A stretch of 64,000 nt of DNA, from the NCBI GenBank assembly GCA_033398695.1, contig CM065811.1, forward strand, positions 74,342,001-74,406,000, given 5' to 3'. Both the position numbers and the translations under genes were made by a program. The stretch comes from Orobanche coerulescens. Lineage: Eukaryota; Streptophyta; Magnoliopsida; Lamiales; Orobanchaceae. The stretch's first letter is position 1. Every line of letters starts with the position of its first letter. Of the stretch, positions 1-11,740 are shown one piece after another. The notes under the pieces are model-generated. The model was given only the letters and a program-made list of their open reading frames with translations. It was not told the DNA's origin and did not search any database.

Positions 1-204
1 AGCGCACGCTACTACTTGTTACCTTGCGTGCGCTATCGATGTGCAGTTAGCGTACGCTAACTCGTTGCTATAAGTGTGCGCTAGCGAGTAGTATTTAGCG
101 CACGCTAAGCATGTATAGCGCACGCTAGCGACGTCGGGAAGTAGCTACTGGACTGTTTATAGCCCCATCAGCGCGCGCTACCTTGTGATAGTTAGCGTGC
201 GCTA
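1..204. repeat. Array of palindromes of the TAGCGYRCGCTA type, ~24-bp phase
   Basis: Palindromic cores of TAGCGCACGCTA or TAGCGTGCGCTA type, some with one or two changes, begin near positions 0 (cut by the window edge), 24, 48, 72, 96, 116, 169 and 193. The spacing is 24 bp for most neighbours, while the spacer sequence between cores is not conserved. The array lies just upstream of an AT-rich stretch (atgcattttaatt) and of the cagcgggcagg segment, which in the sister LTR at 30102 follows the TATA-like box. It is probably a promoter-proximal element of the LTR. Confidence 0.8.
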
Positions 205-567
205 ACTATGCATTTTAATTAGATCAGCGGGCAGGTCAGAATAGCAGTTTTCATTCTTTTCTTTCGTTTTCTTCACCGGGCGACTCTAGAGGGCGATTCC
301 CTTCAGTTTTGATCGGAGAACTCTTCATATTCCATCACCGTAGGTTCGTGCTAACATATCATCATCAACGTAATCATTCTCCATCGTCCGAATCCGAGGT
401 ATTTGCTTCAGGAACCCTAAACTTGTCTAATTTGGGGGTTTTTCGGGTTTTTCGTGATTGATTCCGAATTGTTCATGTATGTTATGAAATTCCTTATCGA
501 TTGTTGTTATTGGGTGATTCCCAATCCGTTTTCCTCGAGTTTAATCCGTGAATTGTTGATACGAGGA

Positions 568-1711
568 TGTTGCTACCCAAAATATTATCCGGAGATAGAT
601 ATTGCTGGAATGGATGGATAGCAAACAAATGCAAGAGCACTTCTGTGAGAAAGATAAATAACATAAGATTTGCCGGGGTTGTTAGTCCCGGGCTTGAATG
701 CTCTCGTGAGATATTATTAATACTAATATTCGGGGATACAAGTACTAACGTAATAATACAATTACAATGAGTGTAAAGATTCTTGTTATCTTAGCTAGTG
801 AGCGTGTAGATTGCCGGAAGAACCAGATTTGATGCTCTATGAGTTCTTGTAACAAAGGAGATGAACAGTCGCGACGGTGAGAGATCGTCAGTCTCTCACG
901 ACGAGTATTTAGCTGGATGCTTGGGCTCCTGGGCTTATGAATCTCTTGGAATCTGTCTAGTGGAGACTTGCTGCCTCTGCCGATCGTCTTCAGGACGAGA
1001 GATTCGGAGAGAGAAGTCCTGAGATGGATTCCGGCGAGAAAGCAGGGAGCTTGATGGTATGTGTGTTCTACTGTATTTCCGTGAATGTATTCGGAATGTA
1101 GGTGGATGAGTTGAGAACGTAAGTAAATGAGTTCTCAACTGTTGGTGAAATGAATTCCGAACCTTTTTCCAGTAGGAGGAGGTTCTCTATTTATAGGACT
1201 TGGGTACGCCGGGCGATCGCCTTTACTGTATTATAATAATCGGGCGATCGTCTTTTAGCACATGGGCTTGTTCCCTTAAAGTCCGCGGCTGCTGCTCGCA
1301 GCCAGCTGTACGATCCAATGGGGAGCCTGCACGTGTCCTGAGTTGCTGTCACGGGTGGTCCCACTGACAACTTTCGGCGCGCCTGCCGGTAGGTGAGGTA
1401 GGTGACAGGCTGTGGTCAAAGGTCTTGTCTGCCAGCAAAAAGATCTTGTCTGTCAGCGAAGATCTTGTCTGTCAGCGCCTTTTGTGGATCTGCACGTGGG
1501 TGCTGTTCTGAGACCCAGTCCTCGATGACTTTGACGGGCGATCATCCCTGCTCGGGGCGTAGGTCGACCGCCTTGGGAGTCGATCGTTAGGTACCTGATG
1601 GTTGTCTGATATCTTCGATTAGGCGAGCTAGCCATAATTTGACTGGAGTTGACTTGGTCGCTCGGCCTTATAGTCGATCGCCTGTCGGGATGAATAAATC
1701 TTGACACAACA
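568..1711 (-). mobile_element. Solo LTR of the TE-T family
   Basis: The segment starts TGTTGCTACCC and ends GACACAACA, matching both LTRs of the complete TE-T at 52440-60857 along its length. Flanks are GAGGA (563-567) and GGGGA (1712-1716), a 5-bp target duplication with one substitution. The uninterrupted sister LTR has gattcgggga at the equivalent position (30441-30450), which supports GGGGA as the original target. The TATA box (CTATAAATAGAG on the minus strand, near 1183-1196) gives the minus orientation. No internal sequence remains, so it is the product of LTR-LTR recombination. Confidence 0.9.
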
Positions 1712-1999
1712 GGGGAGATTTTATGTAAACCCTCGCCGGATCGATTGAACGTTTATCGTCGTGAATTGTAATCGGGGTTATGGGTGTATTCTATTCGAGT
1801 ATTGTTGTCCGTTAGGACTGATTTATATTGATCCTTCGTTTAGGAACCGTCGTTTTTCGTCCGGATCATTCGTAGTCGTTGTTCGTCCCCTTTTCGTCGG
1901 AGATGTCTCAAAGCTAAGTACTTTACATTTGTTTACATGTTCTAGTATTTGAATTGTGGCTATTCGTGGTTGTTGTGGATGGATATGTGTATGTTCACC

Positions 2000-2125
2000 T
2001 AGGGACGGTCCGACGGGGCCTCTAGGGATACGTATTGTCGTGTGTGTGCGTATCGCGAACTATGGTTAACCACCCAGGGATGTCCGACGGGGCTCTGCGG
2101 GGTATGGTGGCCGTGAGTCTCGTAC
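2000..2125 (+). repeat. Paired GGTCCGACGGGGCCT motif in the LTR
   Basis: Two imperfect copies of GTCCGACGGGGCYCT lie about 80 bp apart (near 2006 and 2085). Each follows a caccYaggga segment and precedes a short ggggata or ggggtat. The same pair is found in the gypsy B LTR (near 30745 and 30820), and related copies occur in the LTRs of gypsy A and D. It is a conserved LTR sub-repeat of unknown role. Confidence 0.6.
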
Positions 2126-2704
2126 CAAGGTTAACTTTGAATTGTTTTTGTTGGAGAAAATGTGTTTTGTGCTTGTGCACCGTATAATATTCCGGAATAT
2201 AAATGATTTCTAAAATGATTTTTGGCGCATATATTCATCTGATTAGAATGTAGTTCAAATGGATTGTACTTGCACTACCAGTTGTCGCTAACCCCTTAAA
2301 TGGGGGAAATACTTTTTGTATTTCAGGTACAGGTCTTGGAGACAAGCGAGCACTCGAGTCGTATGAGAATGATGGGCAAGTATGATACTGTTCGGTAGTC
2401 AGTTGTTGGTTTTCTGTTCTGTCGGTTGTTATCGATGTCTTGTTTTGGGGATTTCTGTATTTTGAAATTGGTTTAAGTACTCGAGTACTTCCTTTGTGAG
2501 TTTATGAACGTTGTGTTCCCGTTTTGGGAAATGGATTTGAGGTCAGATTTTATTTGATGGATTGTAGTCTTTTATTTGATTCGTCGTTTTTGTTGATGGT
2601 TGTATGTCTTTGTCGGATGTTATTTTGGTACGTTAGCCTGGTGGATTCCATGGAGTGGGGTCCACAGCGCTGTAATATGCCCTGGTCGTCTTGGGGGTGT
2701 TACA

Positions 2705-3752
2705 ACCGGCTTCCTGTGAGGAAGATTTGCTTGGTCTTGATGTCCTTAACCTTACAGTGATCTACATAGAATTTGACCGAGAACTGTTTGTCACAGAACT
2801 GGCTAAAATGCTAATTAAATTATACTGTAGTCCTTCTACATAGGCTACATCGGTGACTTTGAACTTTCCAACAAGAAGGGTTCATTTCCCTCTTGTTCTT
2901 CCTTTGGATTTGTTACCAAATTGCACCTTTGGACCGCAACCTTCTACATAATTTGACAGCTTGCTGATATCTGCTGTCATCTGGCGAAAAGATCCGGTAT
3001 CGAAATACCAGATGCCTTTCTCCTTGATATCCTATAAAAAAAAGATTAAGTAGATTTAGGTCCCCTTTGATTTTGGGTCCTTCGTTATTAGTTCCTTTAG
3101 TACCTATATTTGCCTGACAGCAATGGGTTTGCCGTAGGTTGCATTTGGTCCTTCTTTTTCGAGCTTTTCGTTGGGAGGCACATAATCGCTGTAAGCATGG
3201 TTATTGTGCATTTAAAATTTGGTGTTTTGGCTCAAATACGTTTGCTGTCTTGGAGGAGGAACCATATTCTCCAGCCTCGTTGCTTGCGTTCTGGGTTTCT
3301 AGCTGCACTCCCAGATTTCTTGTTGATAGAACTACACCACAGCTTGCTTACGGTATGGATACTTGGCTTCTTGTACCCAGTATATAGGGGTATTGTACTG
3401 TTGGTGAGATGCATACCGTTGATACTTAGGTACAACCTTCCTTCTGTCCGACTACTGACGTTGTTTGTATCCTCATGGAGCATACTGTTGATGACCGATA
3501 TTGCGTCTTATAGGTCTATGGGGCTGGGGTTTCCACTGCTTATAATATGATCTGGGTGGCAGAATGGCAGCCTTTACTGTCCGAGAAGGGGCAGCTGTAA
3601 CATCTACAGGAATATCCTTTGGGGCTTCTTCGGGTTCCGCAATGGGTTCCACTCCCTTGACAAACACCATACTGGTTTTGCCTTTGTGGGAGAATGAGTC
3701 GTAGTGCTATCCAGTGCTTAGAATGTCTTTCATCCTCCTCGATGATTTCCAA
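2705..3752 (-). pseudogene. Copia protease region, broken and truncated
   Basis: Between 3030 and 2760 the minus strand encodes WYFDTGSFRQMTADISKLSN followed by VQFGNKSKGR and KVTDVAYVEGLQYNLISI. This is the copia retropepsin with its DTG active site, where most copies have DSG. Two stops interrupt it and the frame ends at the gypsy LTR. The stretch 3752-3100 is low-grade linker coding with mixed frames (YQYPYTGYKKP-like residues); I could not assign it further. The protease would have cut the Gag-Pol polyprotein. Confidence 0.7.
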
Positions 3753-3834
3753 AGAACTTGAGTATGGTCTCGAATTCTCCTCCTCTTTTCTTGAGAAGCT
3801 GTATTTTAGCCTCTAATAGAGCATAATCATATTA

Positions 3835-5323
3835 CTAGCATGTACTATGAATTCTTACCTCATTTAGTTCGATCGCGAGTTGATGATTTCTTTTCATGAG
3901 TTTTTCATGAATGATCTTGCTGTTTTCATAATCCACAGACATGTTTTCATAGTTATTTTTCAGCATATCATTTTCGTCCTTCAGCTCTATATTTGAAAGT
4001 GTGAGCTGTAGGTTTTCTTGTTTAAGCACCCCGTGGGCTTTTTGAATGGTTCTAAACTCATTCATCATATTTTCAAATGTATGTGATGCATTAATGGGAG
4101 TAGATGAGGTTGAACTTACCTCATCCTTACTGTCTTCCTCATCATCTTCTTCCTTGGCCATAAAGCACATATATGCTTTATCTTCTATTTCATCATCGGA
4201 GGAGTCATTGGCAGTGTTTGCCTATAGGCACTCCTCCATTTTGATCAGTGCAGGGGAGGCTTTTGATTCTCCGATCAGGGCCTTTAGCTTATTTTTCTAG
4301 ATGCGCCTTTTCTCGTCCTTTTCTTGCTGCTCCGTTTCAGGCAACTTCGGCACTTTGGGATGAGGAGATCTATTTGCATAGTGTCTCGGTTTCCTGTAGT
4401 TATAACATAAGTTAGAATATGTATACGAATGTGATTCAGAACTCACCTTGTTAAACAGTTTAGGCCTATATAGGGCCTTTCCAATTTCTTGATGTACTTC
4501 TGGAATTTATACATGAGCAAGGCCGTCTTGTCTATGACAGGATGTCATCATCGCTGTCAGCTGCCTTAGATGCGGCTTTGGATGTGCTAGTGATAGAACT
4601 ATGTCTCGTGTCAGATACAACAACCACTGTTGTATTCTTAGCAGGTGACTCTTCGGCCTTCTCTTTTATGTCAATATCATACTTAAAGGCTTTGAGGTCA
4701 GAGAAGAGATCAAAAGTAGATGTACCATATAGATTACAATAAACATGCATAGCTGTGGTCTAAATATCCCACCGGGCAGGGAGTGATCTAAAGATTTTTA
4801 GATTTTTCTCCTTTTGGGTATACAGATTACCCAATGCTTCAAGTTCACCAACAATGCCGGTAAATCTGAGATCAAGTTCCTCAAGTGTTTTAGAAGATTT
4901 CATTTCAAATGATTCAAATTACTTAGTTAGTTTTGAAATTTTATTTTCTTTTGAGAGCTAAGTTCCCTCATAAATTAACTTGAATTTTTCCTATATTTAC
5001 TTGGCTGTCTTGCAGCTCTTTACCTTGGAGAATGTGTCTTTGACAAGAATGACAAATAGCGCATTTTTGTCTATGTTGTTGAGAGTCGCACACTTTTGGT
5101 CATCTCATTATCCATTGCTCCCGTTCCTTCTCAAGCATTTCTGCATAAGGTTGTCCTTCTATTGTTGCGGCTGTATTGACCTTCATGATCTTGATAGGGC
5201 CTTCTTGATGACAAAGATCATATCTTCATGCATCGCAGCAAGATGAGCTCCCATCCTAATTCTCCAGTCATCAAATCCGTTAATAGAAAACATTGAAACA
5301 TTGTTGATCATTGATGTATCCAT
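3835..5323 (-). pseudogene. SIRE-like copia Gag, broken
   Basis: The minus strand opens with MDTSMINNVSMFSINGFDDW, a typical copia Gag start: an N-terminal segment ending in the conserved W of the substrate-like fold. It continues, with several stops, through segments such as KTLEELDLRF and LRSLPARWD-like (the UBN2/copia gag region), then a zinc knuckle in which the second Cys is lost (CYNYRKPRHYANR). Downstream, 4170-3835 encodes an acidic, coiled-coil C-terminus (CFMAKEEDDEEDSKDEV, then a heptad-rich region). At least five in-frame stops and frame changes show that it is dead. Gag would have formed the particle that packages element RNA in the cytoplasm. Confidence 0.8.
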
Positions 5324-5430
5324 GACAGGAGTGAAATAAATTAAGAAGAAAAAATAAAGTTTTCAAAAGCTAGTGATTTTGTGAATATGAATAAGGTTAA
5401 AAATCGACTGATTCTTTGTAGAATCATCCA

Positions 5431-5441
5431 CTCAGATACGA
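5431..5441 (-). other. Primer-binding site, degenerate tRNA-iMet type
   Basis: Immediately inside the LTR the minus strand reads TCGTATCTGAG, two changes from the usual TGGTATCAGAG. Its place between the LTR end and the gag start fixes the element orientation. Confidence 0.65.
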
Positions 5442-5443
5442 CT

Positions 5444-6637
5444 TGCTGGTCATAGCATACAGTATAAATATCTTGGGGGGTTGAATAAGTTGTATCCTTT
5501 TTCAAAGCTTGTTTGCGTAGCGGAAGTCTAAGGTTAAGTTGCTACAAATATAATAACTGAATGGTCTCCTATTATCTTGATGCGTACAGTATTTTTATGA
5601 TATGTATACTGAAAATCACATAGGCAAATAGAAAACAGTAAAGACAGTAAGTAAAGACACACGGATTAAAGTGGTTCGAGGTAAACCCCTCTAATCCATT
5701 GGTCCTCCATAAGGAGTAAATAGTTTATTAAAATCAAGGCGTACACAACTGTACGCTTTTAACTAAACACGTTGTTGTATCGTTCACAGAGATTGATACA
5801 GCCAACAACAGCTTTAGCCGTTCACACAAATAGGCTTCGGCTTCTACGACTCGCTTCTTCTCACACAGGTTGAAGCTCTGTCCTTAATAGGGCTAAGTAA
5901 CTCAACAGAAAGATTGTTATCACGAGTTAGAACAGTTGTATGCTTGAAGAGCTTTGGCTATAGATGTTATATTTTTGTTGAGGACTTGTACATTTCTTCT
6001 CTTCAGATGACATTATATGCTTGAAGAAATATGATTTCGCGAGTTCGTGTTATTCTAACATATTCAAGTTAACAAGTCAGCAATGTCCTCTTGCTTGGAG
6101 CCATTTATAACCTTGGAAATAGATCCGTTATAAATATAACCATTGGACGGTTGGTGTGATTGAGACATCTCTGATTGGAGGCTTTAGAATGTTTTGAATT
6201 AAAGGTGATTCGCATTTAATGCTCCAGACATTCTCTTTGACCCGCATTAAATGATTTTCAGAATGTAGTCATCTCGGCCGCATTAAATACTCTCCTCTCG
6301 ACATTAGATGCTACTTTAATCGTGAATACTTTATAAATAAATAATGTTTGCTGTTTTAAATTTCTTCAGTCCTGTTCGATTTGTGTTTTACTTTTCCCAA
6401 GTGAAGCACCTACAACATTGTTTGCTGTAGCCAACATCTTCGTCTTGTTGTATCTTGAAGACTAAGTTGTAGGATTTGACTCTTGCTCGCTGTATAATCT
6501 TGCGCTGAATGGACTTGCGGCATAGACATGCTGTATGAAGATTTCCTAACAATGTCCATACTTGGTTGATATTCTCACTTTGAAGATTCTTGCTATATGA
6601 GGCATTTATCAAAACATCAGGAGGATTTTTCCCAACA
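5444..6637 (-). repeat. 5' LTR of the minus-strand SIRE-like copia
   Basis: On the minus strand it starts TGTTGGGAAAAATCC and ends GACCAGCA, about 1194 bp. Its central part matches the other copia LTR in the window (9072-9751 plus 19422-20010): both share a CCAATCAGAGA-type block, a tttataacggatc/tttataatagatc block and a long stretch around GTTTACCTCGAACCAC (about 5671-5690 here, 19785-19800 there). The flank at 6638 begins aatga; the partner duplication is not visible. Confidence 0.75.
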
Positions 6638-7069
6638 AATGACATGAATCCCTAAGGAAAGTAGTATAAATAATGTCTTTTCCCTCCTCCTTACTTAAGG
6701 GTTTTTAGCATAATATTATGCTACCGATAGAGAAAGTGAGTCCCCACCCCCTCACATATAGCCGTGGCCAACAGGTCTTGAGAGAAGGAGGAGATTCTTT
6801 TTGGTGTTTTAATCTGACGTGTGTGAAGTAGAGCATCACGCTTACAGCACTCGATCAGTTTAAACTTTCAGATTTGTAGAAGAAGATCATCATCATCATC
6901 AAAAACTTCAGTTCGGACGATTGATTTTTTAAGAAAGGTCAAAATTTCTTCGCCCCATTATTCTTCAAGTATGCGACCGTTAATGGATCTCTAGGAATTC
7001 GGATGAGTACATGGTTTATCTGGCGAATCTAATTTCCAATGCATTTTTTATTCTGGCTCGAATCCATCA
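6638..7069 (+). repeat. Tail of a second copia LTR, with PBS at 7071-7082
   Basis: The segment ends CGAATCCATCA and is followed by gTGGTTCCAGAGC, a tRNA-iMet-type primer site with one or two changes. The layout matches the LTR end and primer site at 22640-22665 (ttaaatccaaca then gTGGTATCGAAGC). A TATA-like tataaataa occurs near 6666. The LTR start is not visible; it may have been removed or masked by the neighbouring minus-strand copia. Confidence 0.45.
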
Positions 7070-7082
7070 GTGGTTCCAGAGC

Positions 7083-7935
7083 GAGGTTAATGCTCTCATA
7101 TACACAAGAAATTAGGCTTTTGAATGCATGATTGCGATTTAGAGTCGTCATATTTACTTTAATTATTCCTAGTATTTAAATATTTGTTTAAATTTGAATC
7201 TGGAATTTTGTAAGATTTTCGTTTTTGAAAACACGAAAAAAAAAATTTAAAAATTTAATATTCTAGTTGAAATAACCGCGAGCCACCAGGGGTGGTGACA
7301 GCCCACGACTGCCGGAGAGCTGCCAGGACATGCCTAGCAGCAGGCGCCCAGAAGGGGCGCCAAGACACCCACAGCACGCGCGACCCAAAAATAAGTGTCG
7401 GGTCTCTTGGGTTGACCCCGATAGATTTCTCCAGTTTTTTTGGATATTTTTATCTGCGTGACCCCATTTTATCAGGAACTTTCAGTTTTTATATTTTTTC
7501 CAAAATATTTTTCAAATTAGATTTAAAATATTTTTTATATTTTAATATGGTAAAATTTGACTAGACTGAAAATGAATTTGACTGAAATATTTCGAATATT
7601 AAAATTATACATTTGTGAATTAACTAGATTAATTGTGGTTAACAATAATAGCTTAATTTTCTATATTGATTAATGGTTTTAATTGCATAATGTATGTTGC
7701 ATTATTGTGTGATGGGATGTAACTCATGGATTAGTCCTTTTAAAAGCAATGTGATTTTTAGGATGGGTTGTAAAGGCATTGAAAAATTAAAAAGCGTAGT
7801 AGATAGTTAGCATGGAGAAATTCGGGACAATTCATCAAGAAAATGGCGGTTCAAAGCTTGGGAAAATCCATGAGCTGCATGTTGTTAGCAACTACGTTGC
7901 ATTTTATTTATATTCATTCGGAATGAATGTATAGA
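7083..7935 (+). other. Copia leader or internal remnant, no gene seen
   Basis: This AT-rich stretch follows the primer site above. It holds a GC-richer island (about 7278-7390) unlike its surroundings and no coding frame that I recognise. A short frame near 7812 (MEKFGTIHQENGG) may be the start of a lost gag. I can support no other feature. Confidence 0.35.
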
Positions 7936-8061
7936 TACAACATGAAGACCCAGCAGGCCGAATATATGAAGCTCCTTCGGGAAATTCAAGGCAAAGTGTC
8001 AGATCTTGATGATGTCAAAAAGTGTGAAGAGTCCAGATAGGCTGCCCGGAGATAGATATTG

Positions 8062-8123
<62 letters not shown>

Positions 8124-8560
8124 GTGAGAGTGAGAGAGAGAGAGAGATGCAGCGCTGGAAGAGTGTGTTGCTACTGTCATTGGACGACTGGTCGAACCTA
8201 GGCCTAGTCAAGCTACAAGGGGATACAGGGTGACTGGCTCTCGACCTAAGTTCTAGGATCCCAACATCCCATGAAATAACAATCTGCGTAAACCTTCTGC
8301 GATTCTGCTGCCAACTGACCGACAGCCTTCAACCGATGATCTGAAGAATTGGAAGAAGAATGAACTGATGAGATACTTATGTACTCTCATCAGAGAGTCT
8401 CCCATTTTCAACAGTTTCAAGACTCTAGAGGATGCCGCAAATGAATTCTCTAGGCTATTAGCAGAAGGAAGGCTCCCCCTACAGATGATGATGAAATACA
8501 AGCACTAGAAGGGTGAATGGCTCACCTATCCGGAAGACTGGATCCTTTCCTACGATTAAT
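7936..8560 (+). pseudogene. Decayed coding segment of unknown function, interrupted by GA repeats
   Basis: From about 7943 the plus strand reads MKTQQAEYMKLLREIQGKVS, then DLDDVKKCEESR. It runs into a GA microsatellite read as ER repeats, then DAALEECVATV, and after a stop LPTDRQPSTDDLKNWKKNEL and SFKTLEDAANEFSRLLAEGR. The helical, charged composition and the position just upstream of a copia polypurine tract and LTR suggest a 3' accessory ORF of a SIRE-like copia. I do not recognise a domain. Stops at several points make it non-functional. Confidence 0.4.
8065..8148 (+). repeat. (GA)n microsatellite
   Basis: About 28 uninterrupted AG units, then a short tgagtgagag interruption and a further (GA) run. 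It lies in the decayed coding segment, where it would encode Arg-Glu repeats. Confidence 0.95.
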
Positions 8561-9055
8561 CCTTTGAAGGAAGAGGTATCTATTGGGATCGAGGCAATAA
8601 ATCCTAGTTAAATGGTGGAAAGGAACTGTAAATGATCCTGACCGGAGGCTTTGGAAGCACTCTCATTATAGGAGCTCGCATATTAGCCTTTACGTTGTAC
8701 TTATTTCTATTGTAGGCTTACCAATGCAGTATGTATTTTTATATCTTTATTAATTCTCCTATCTTATCAATAAAATATGAATTCTTGAAAGATTATAGCT
8801 TGTATACTACATATACTATTTTTACTATCTGTGAACAGTTCATAGATTGAGTTGTATATAATTTAGATTTCACTTTGTAAGATTGTGACTACGCGCTAAT
8901 CATAAGTTAAGATGTAATACACTTAGCCATGTAGGATTGTCATTTTCGAACTTGTCTGCGAGCAGTTCAAATCCCTAGACTAAGTAATGAAGATCAGATC
9001 ATTCGAATAGAAGACTTAAAGACAGACTCTGTATCTAGAGGAAGTTTTGGCATTA
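8561..9055 (+). other. 3' non-coding part of a copia element
   Basis: The stretch lies between the decayed ORF and the polypurine tract at 9056. It is AT-rich and has polyadenylation-like aataaaat near 8769. No coding frame or repeat stands out. Confidence 0.4.
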
Positions 9056-9071
9056 TCAAAAAGGGGGAAAT
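9056..9071 (+). other. Polypurine tract of a copia element
   Basis: The sequence caaaaagggggaaat directly precedes TGTTAGGATAAT, the start of the copia LTR at 9072. This is the classic priming site for plus-strand DNA and shows that the LTR is a 3' LTR. Confidence 0.75.
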
Positions 9072-10681
9072 TGTTAGGATAATATTCCTGTTTTGATAAT
9101 CGCCAACATAAAGCAAAGAAGTCTTAAAGAAGTTGGAATTTCGCTAAGTATGGAAGCTGTTAGGATACTCCATATAGCCCATCCATACAGCTAGATATCT
9201 TCTACAGATTCCATCATACAGATCCTACATCATATAACAAAAGTAATAGTGTGTTGTATACGGCAATCAGACTATAGATGTTTTACTTAGAAAAAGTAAA
9301 ACACATCCAACATGACTGAATAGAAAAAGCTTAAAAGCGTTGTGAAATAAACAGCATTTATTCATAAAGTATTCACGGTTAAAAGAAGCATTTATTGCTG
9401 ATAGGACAACATTTAATGCGGCCGGAAAGAGACAAGTTTGAACACTCTGAAGAGCATTTAAAGCAAAGTCAGAAAGAATGTATGAAGCATTAAATGCGAT
9501 CTTCTTTAATTCAAACATTCAGAAGCCACCAATCAGAGACGACAACATCTCACCAACCATCCAAAAACTACATTTATAATAGATCTATTTCCAAGATTAT
9601 AAATAGCCCTGAGCAAGAGGACATTGCTCACTGATGTTATTCATACTCACGCATACATCTGATAGATTACTCTGACAAATCAGCCTATTGAAGAGCAACA
9701 TATTTCGTGAGCATACATCAGTTTTCTAGACAAGAAATATACCAAGTCCTCTGTAACACCCCCAATATATTCGGGAATATTACAGCGCCGTAAATCCTTT
9801 ACATAAGGATTTACAAGGCTGAAGAATTGAACAAGTATAAAAAGGTACTGGCGAATGGAAATAACGGAATTACAGTACATCAGTTCTGACCAAATACAGA
9901 AACAGTACAATTGTTCGACAGAACTCAATAATACATCACCAAATTCAAATCATCACAAATGACTTCGTACTCGAGTACTTATTGAAATAACGAATAAACA
10001 ATAGATAAATAAACCCGGTCGGGACATCACTCTACACCCTCGTCACCATACAGTTCCAGTGGTTGTTTCCCCGCTCTCCTGGATCCTGAACACAAACAAA
10101 ATGTTCACCCCCGAAGGGGTTAGCACAACGATGCTAGTACAAGTACCACAACATATTATTCATATCTCACGGTGAATAATAATAACGTGAACGACAAAAT
10201 ACCAACGAGTCTTCTCCTACGAGAAACTCAAACATAACATACACAACTGATAATCACAACATGATATCAATACATACACATGGTAATTCCATCGATCCAG
10301 CGTTCACTGCCTAGAACCCACGATGATCCCGTCAGACCAACACGTGGTGGAAAAACCCGTCCGATGATCCAGTGCATGCTAGCATAGATCCCCCGATGAT
10401 CCCGTCGGACCAACACGAGGTGGACACACAATAACGACATTCATGCACGACAATATGTATAACAACAATACATAAAACAATTAAGGTACTTGCCTCGATT
10501 TGAAGACAATAACAATACTTCCACGAAAATGAACACTCAAAGATCGTCCTCCTCAATCAATCACGTAACGAGACCAAACCTTAACAAAAGAAATGATATA
10601 GGATTTATCTCACTTCGTATGAATGTTTAACAATTCGATTAACAGTCAAAAGTTCATAAACTGCAATCTGCCCGAATAGCT

Positions 10682-10890
10682 TAGCGCACGCTAAGTACTC
10701 TGTGTAGCGTCGTTAAATGCGCCCGATAGCGCACGCAAACAACAAATCTAGCGCACGCTAACGATGCATGGTCGTACTTCACCGGCCAATCGACTTCGTC
10801 GATGGTCTAGCGTCGTTACGTACCAAGCGTAGCGCCGCGATAACTCTTGCCGATAGCGCCGCGTTAAATTGCATAGCATAGCGTGCGCTA
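10682..10890. repeat. Palindrome array 1, left LTR of gypsy A
   Basis: TAGCGCACGCTA-type cores start at 10682, 10705 (degenerate), 10727, 10749 and, after a gap with altered copies, 10879 (TAGCGTGCGCTA). Spacing of the first four is 22-23 bp. The counterpart in the right LTR is 17969-18185, where some cores are better preserved. Confidence 0.8.
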
Positions 10891-11740
10891 TCTATGCATG
10901 GCGATTCTTCTTTGAGCGATGCTTATTCTTGCCATGATAGAAACAATGAAATCTTGCGTGATAATTCATGTTACTTCCATGAATACCATGTTCATACTCT
11001 TATGAATGATTTTACGGATAAAGACAACTTCGGATTCAAGGATATGCATACCAATATAAAATCATATTCTATTCCGACTTCAAATCTTTATATGTCAAAA
11101 CGAAAAGCTAAACGGCTGATATCAACACCTCTATATCGATCCATGTCATCATACTGAAGTTTATAAACGTCCTATATATACTAGATAAATCCTTCCATGA
11201 TCAAACCTTTAGATTTATCTAACAATAAGGATGTTAACGTCTAGTCCAAGATTACTATGAAATCATCTATTAGATTCGGTTTACCAATGATAGAAGCTTC
11301 TCTTCACATATTCAGTGTACTAAGATTCGAATCATGATGATTATAATCAAGGTATTTAAGGCTTATTCAACTCACTATTCCAAACATGATATACTTGGAT
11401 AATTCATCTATGAAAATCCATATCTTGTTAACATGATCATCCAAATCGTTAGAATCCAACTCTAAGTCTGGAGATAGATTGAACATACCTTAAAATGACG
11501 AAATCACTGAACCGTAAGGTAGAATCCAACTCCGGTTGGTTGTATGCCCTTCCAAGGTGCTATTCCACTTCCATGAACATTCCACGTGATAACCAATGTA
11601 TAAACATCAACAATATGTGTTCTAAGTGTGTAGGAGTATTACTACAACTCTCTGAACTCTCAAGATTGAGGAAAGTGTGAAAGAAATGCAAGCCAACACG
11701 GTTGATGTCCCATTTATAATATTCTGCATTATTGACAAGT

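Larger units (their letters stand above)
1..2704 (+). mobile_element. Tekay-like gypsy LTR (3' LTR or solo), split by a solo LTR
   Basis: The segment ends in GGGGGTGTTACA, the same terminus as the complete LTRs at 31410 and 48120. From about 237 to 560 and 1717 to 2704 it aligns by eye with the gypsy B LTR (29485-31410): the cgttttcttc stretch, the accctaa stretch and the final GTTAGCCTGGTGGATTCC block are all shared. No primer-binding site follows the end; copia protease sequence does, so this is a 3' LTR or a solo LTR rather than a 5' LTR. From the alignment its start should lie roughly 400 bp left of the window. It was inserted in the protease region of the minus-strand copia at 2705. The orientation is plus. 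Confidence 0.8.
2705..6637 (-). mobile_element. SIRE-like Ty1/copia fragment: 5' LTR, PBS, gag and protease start
   Basis: Read on the minus strand, the order is LTR (6637-5444), primer site, gag from an ATG at 5323, then protease, which is cut at 2705 by the gypsy LTR. Pol beyond the protease, and the 3' LTR, are absent from the window. The gag C-terminus has a zinc-knuckle remnant, an acidic segment reading CFMAKEEDDEE and a coiled coil, like copia G at 48.6-50 kb, so the two are of one lineage. Many stops make it a fossil. Confidence 0.8.

Noticed and set aside
8006..8233. Arg-Glu repeat protein
   Set aside because: The frame is created by the GA microsatellite, and the opposite strand gives a Ser-Leu repeat in the same way.
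10894..11157. Open frame shared by both gypsy A LTRs (partner 18189-18452)
   Set aside because: It is shared only because the LTRs are near-identical. It has no start context, domain or codon bias, and overlaps the palindrome array edge.
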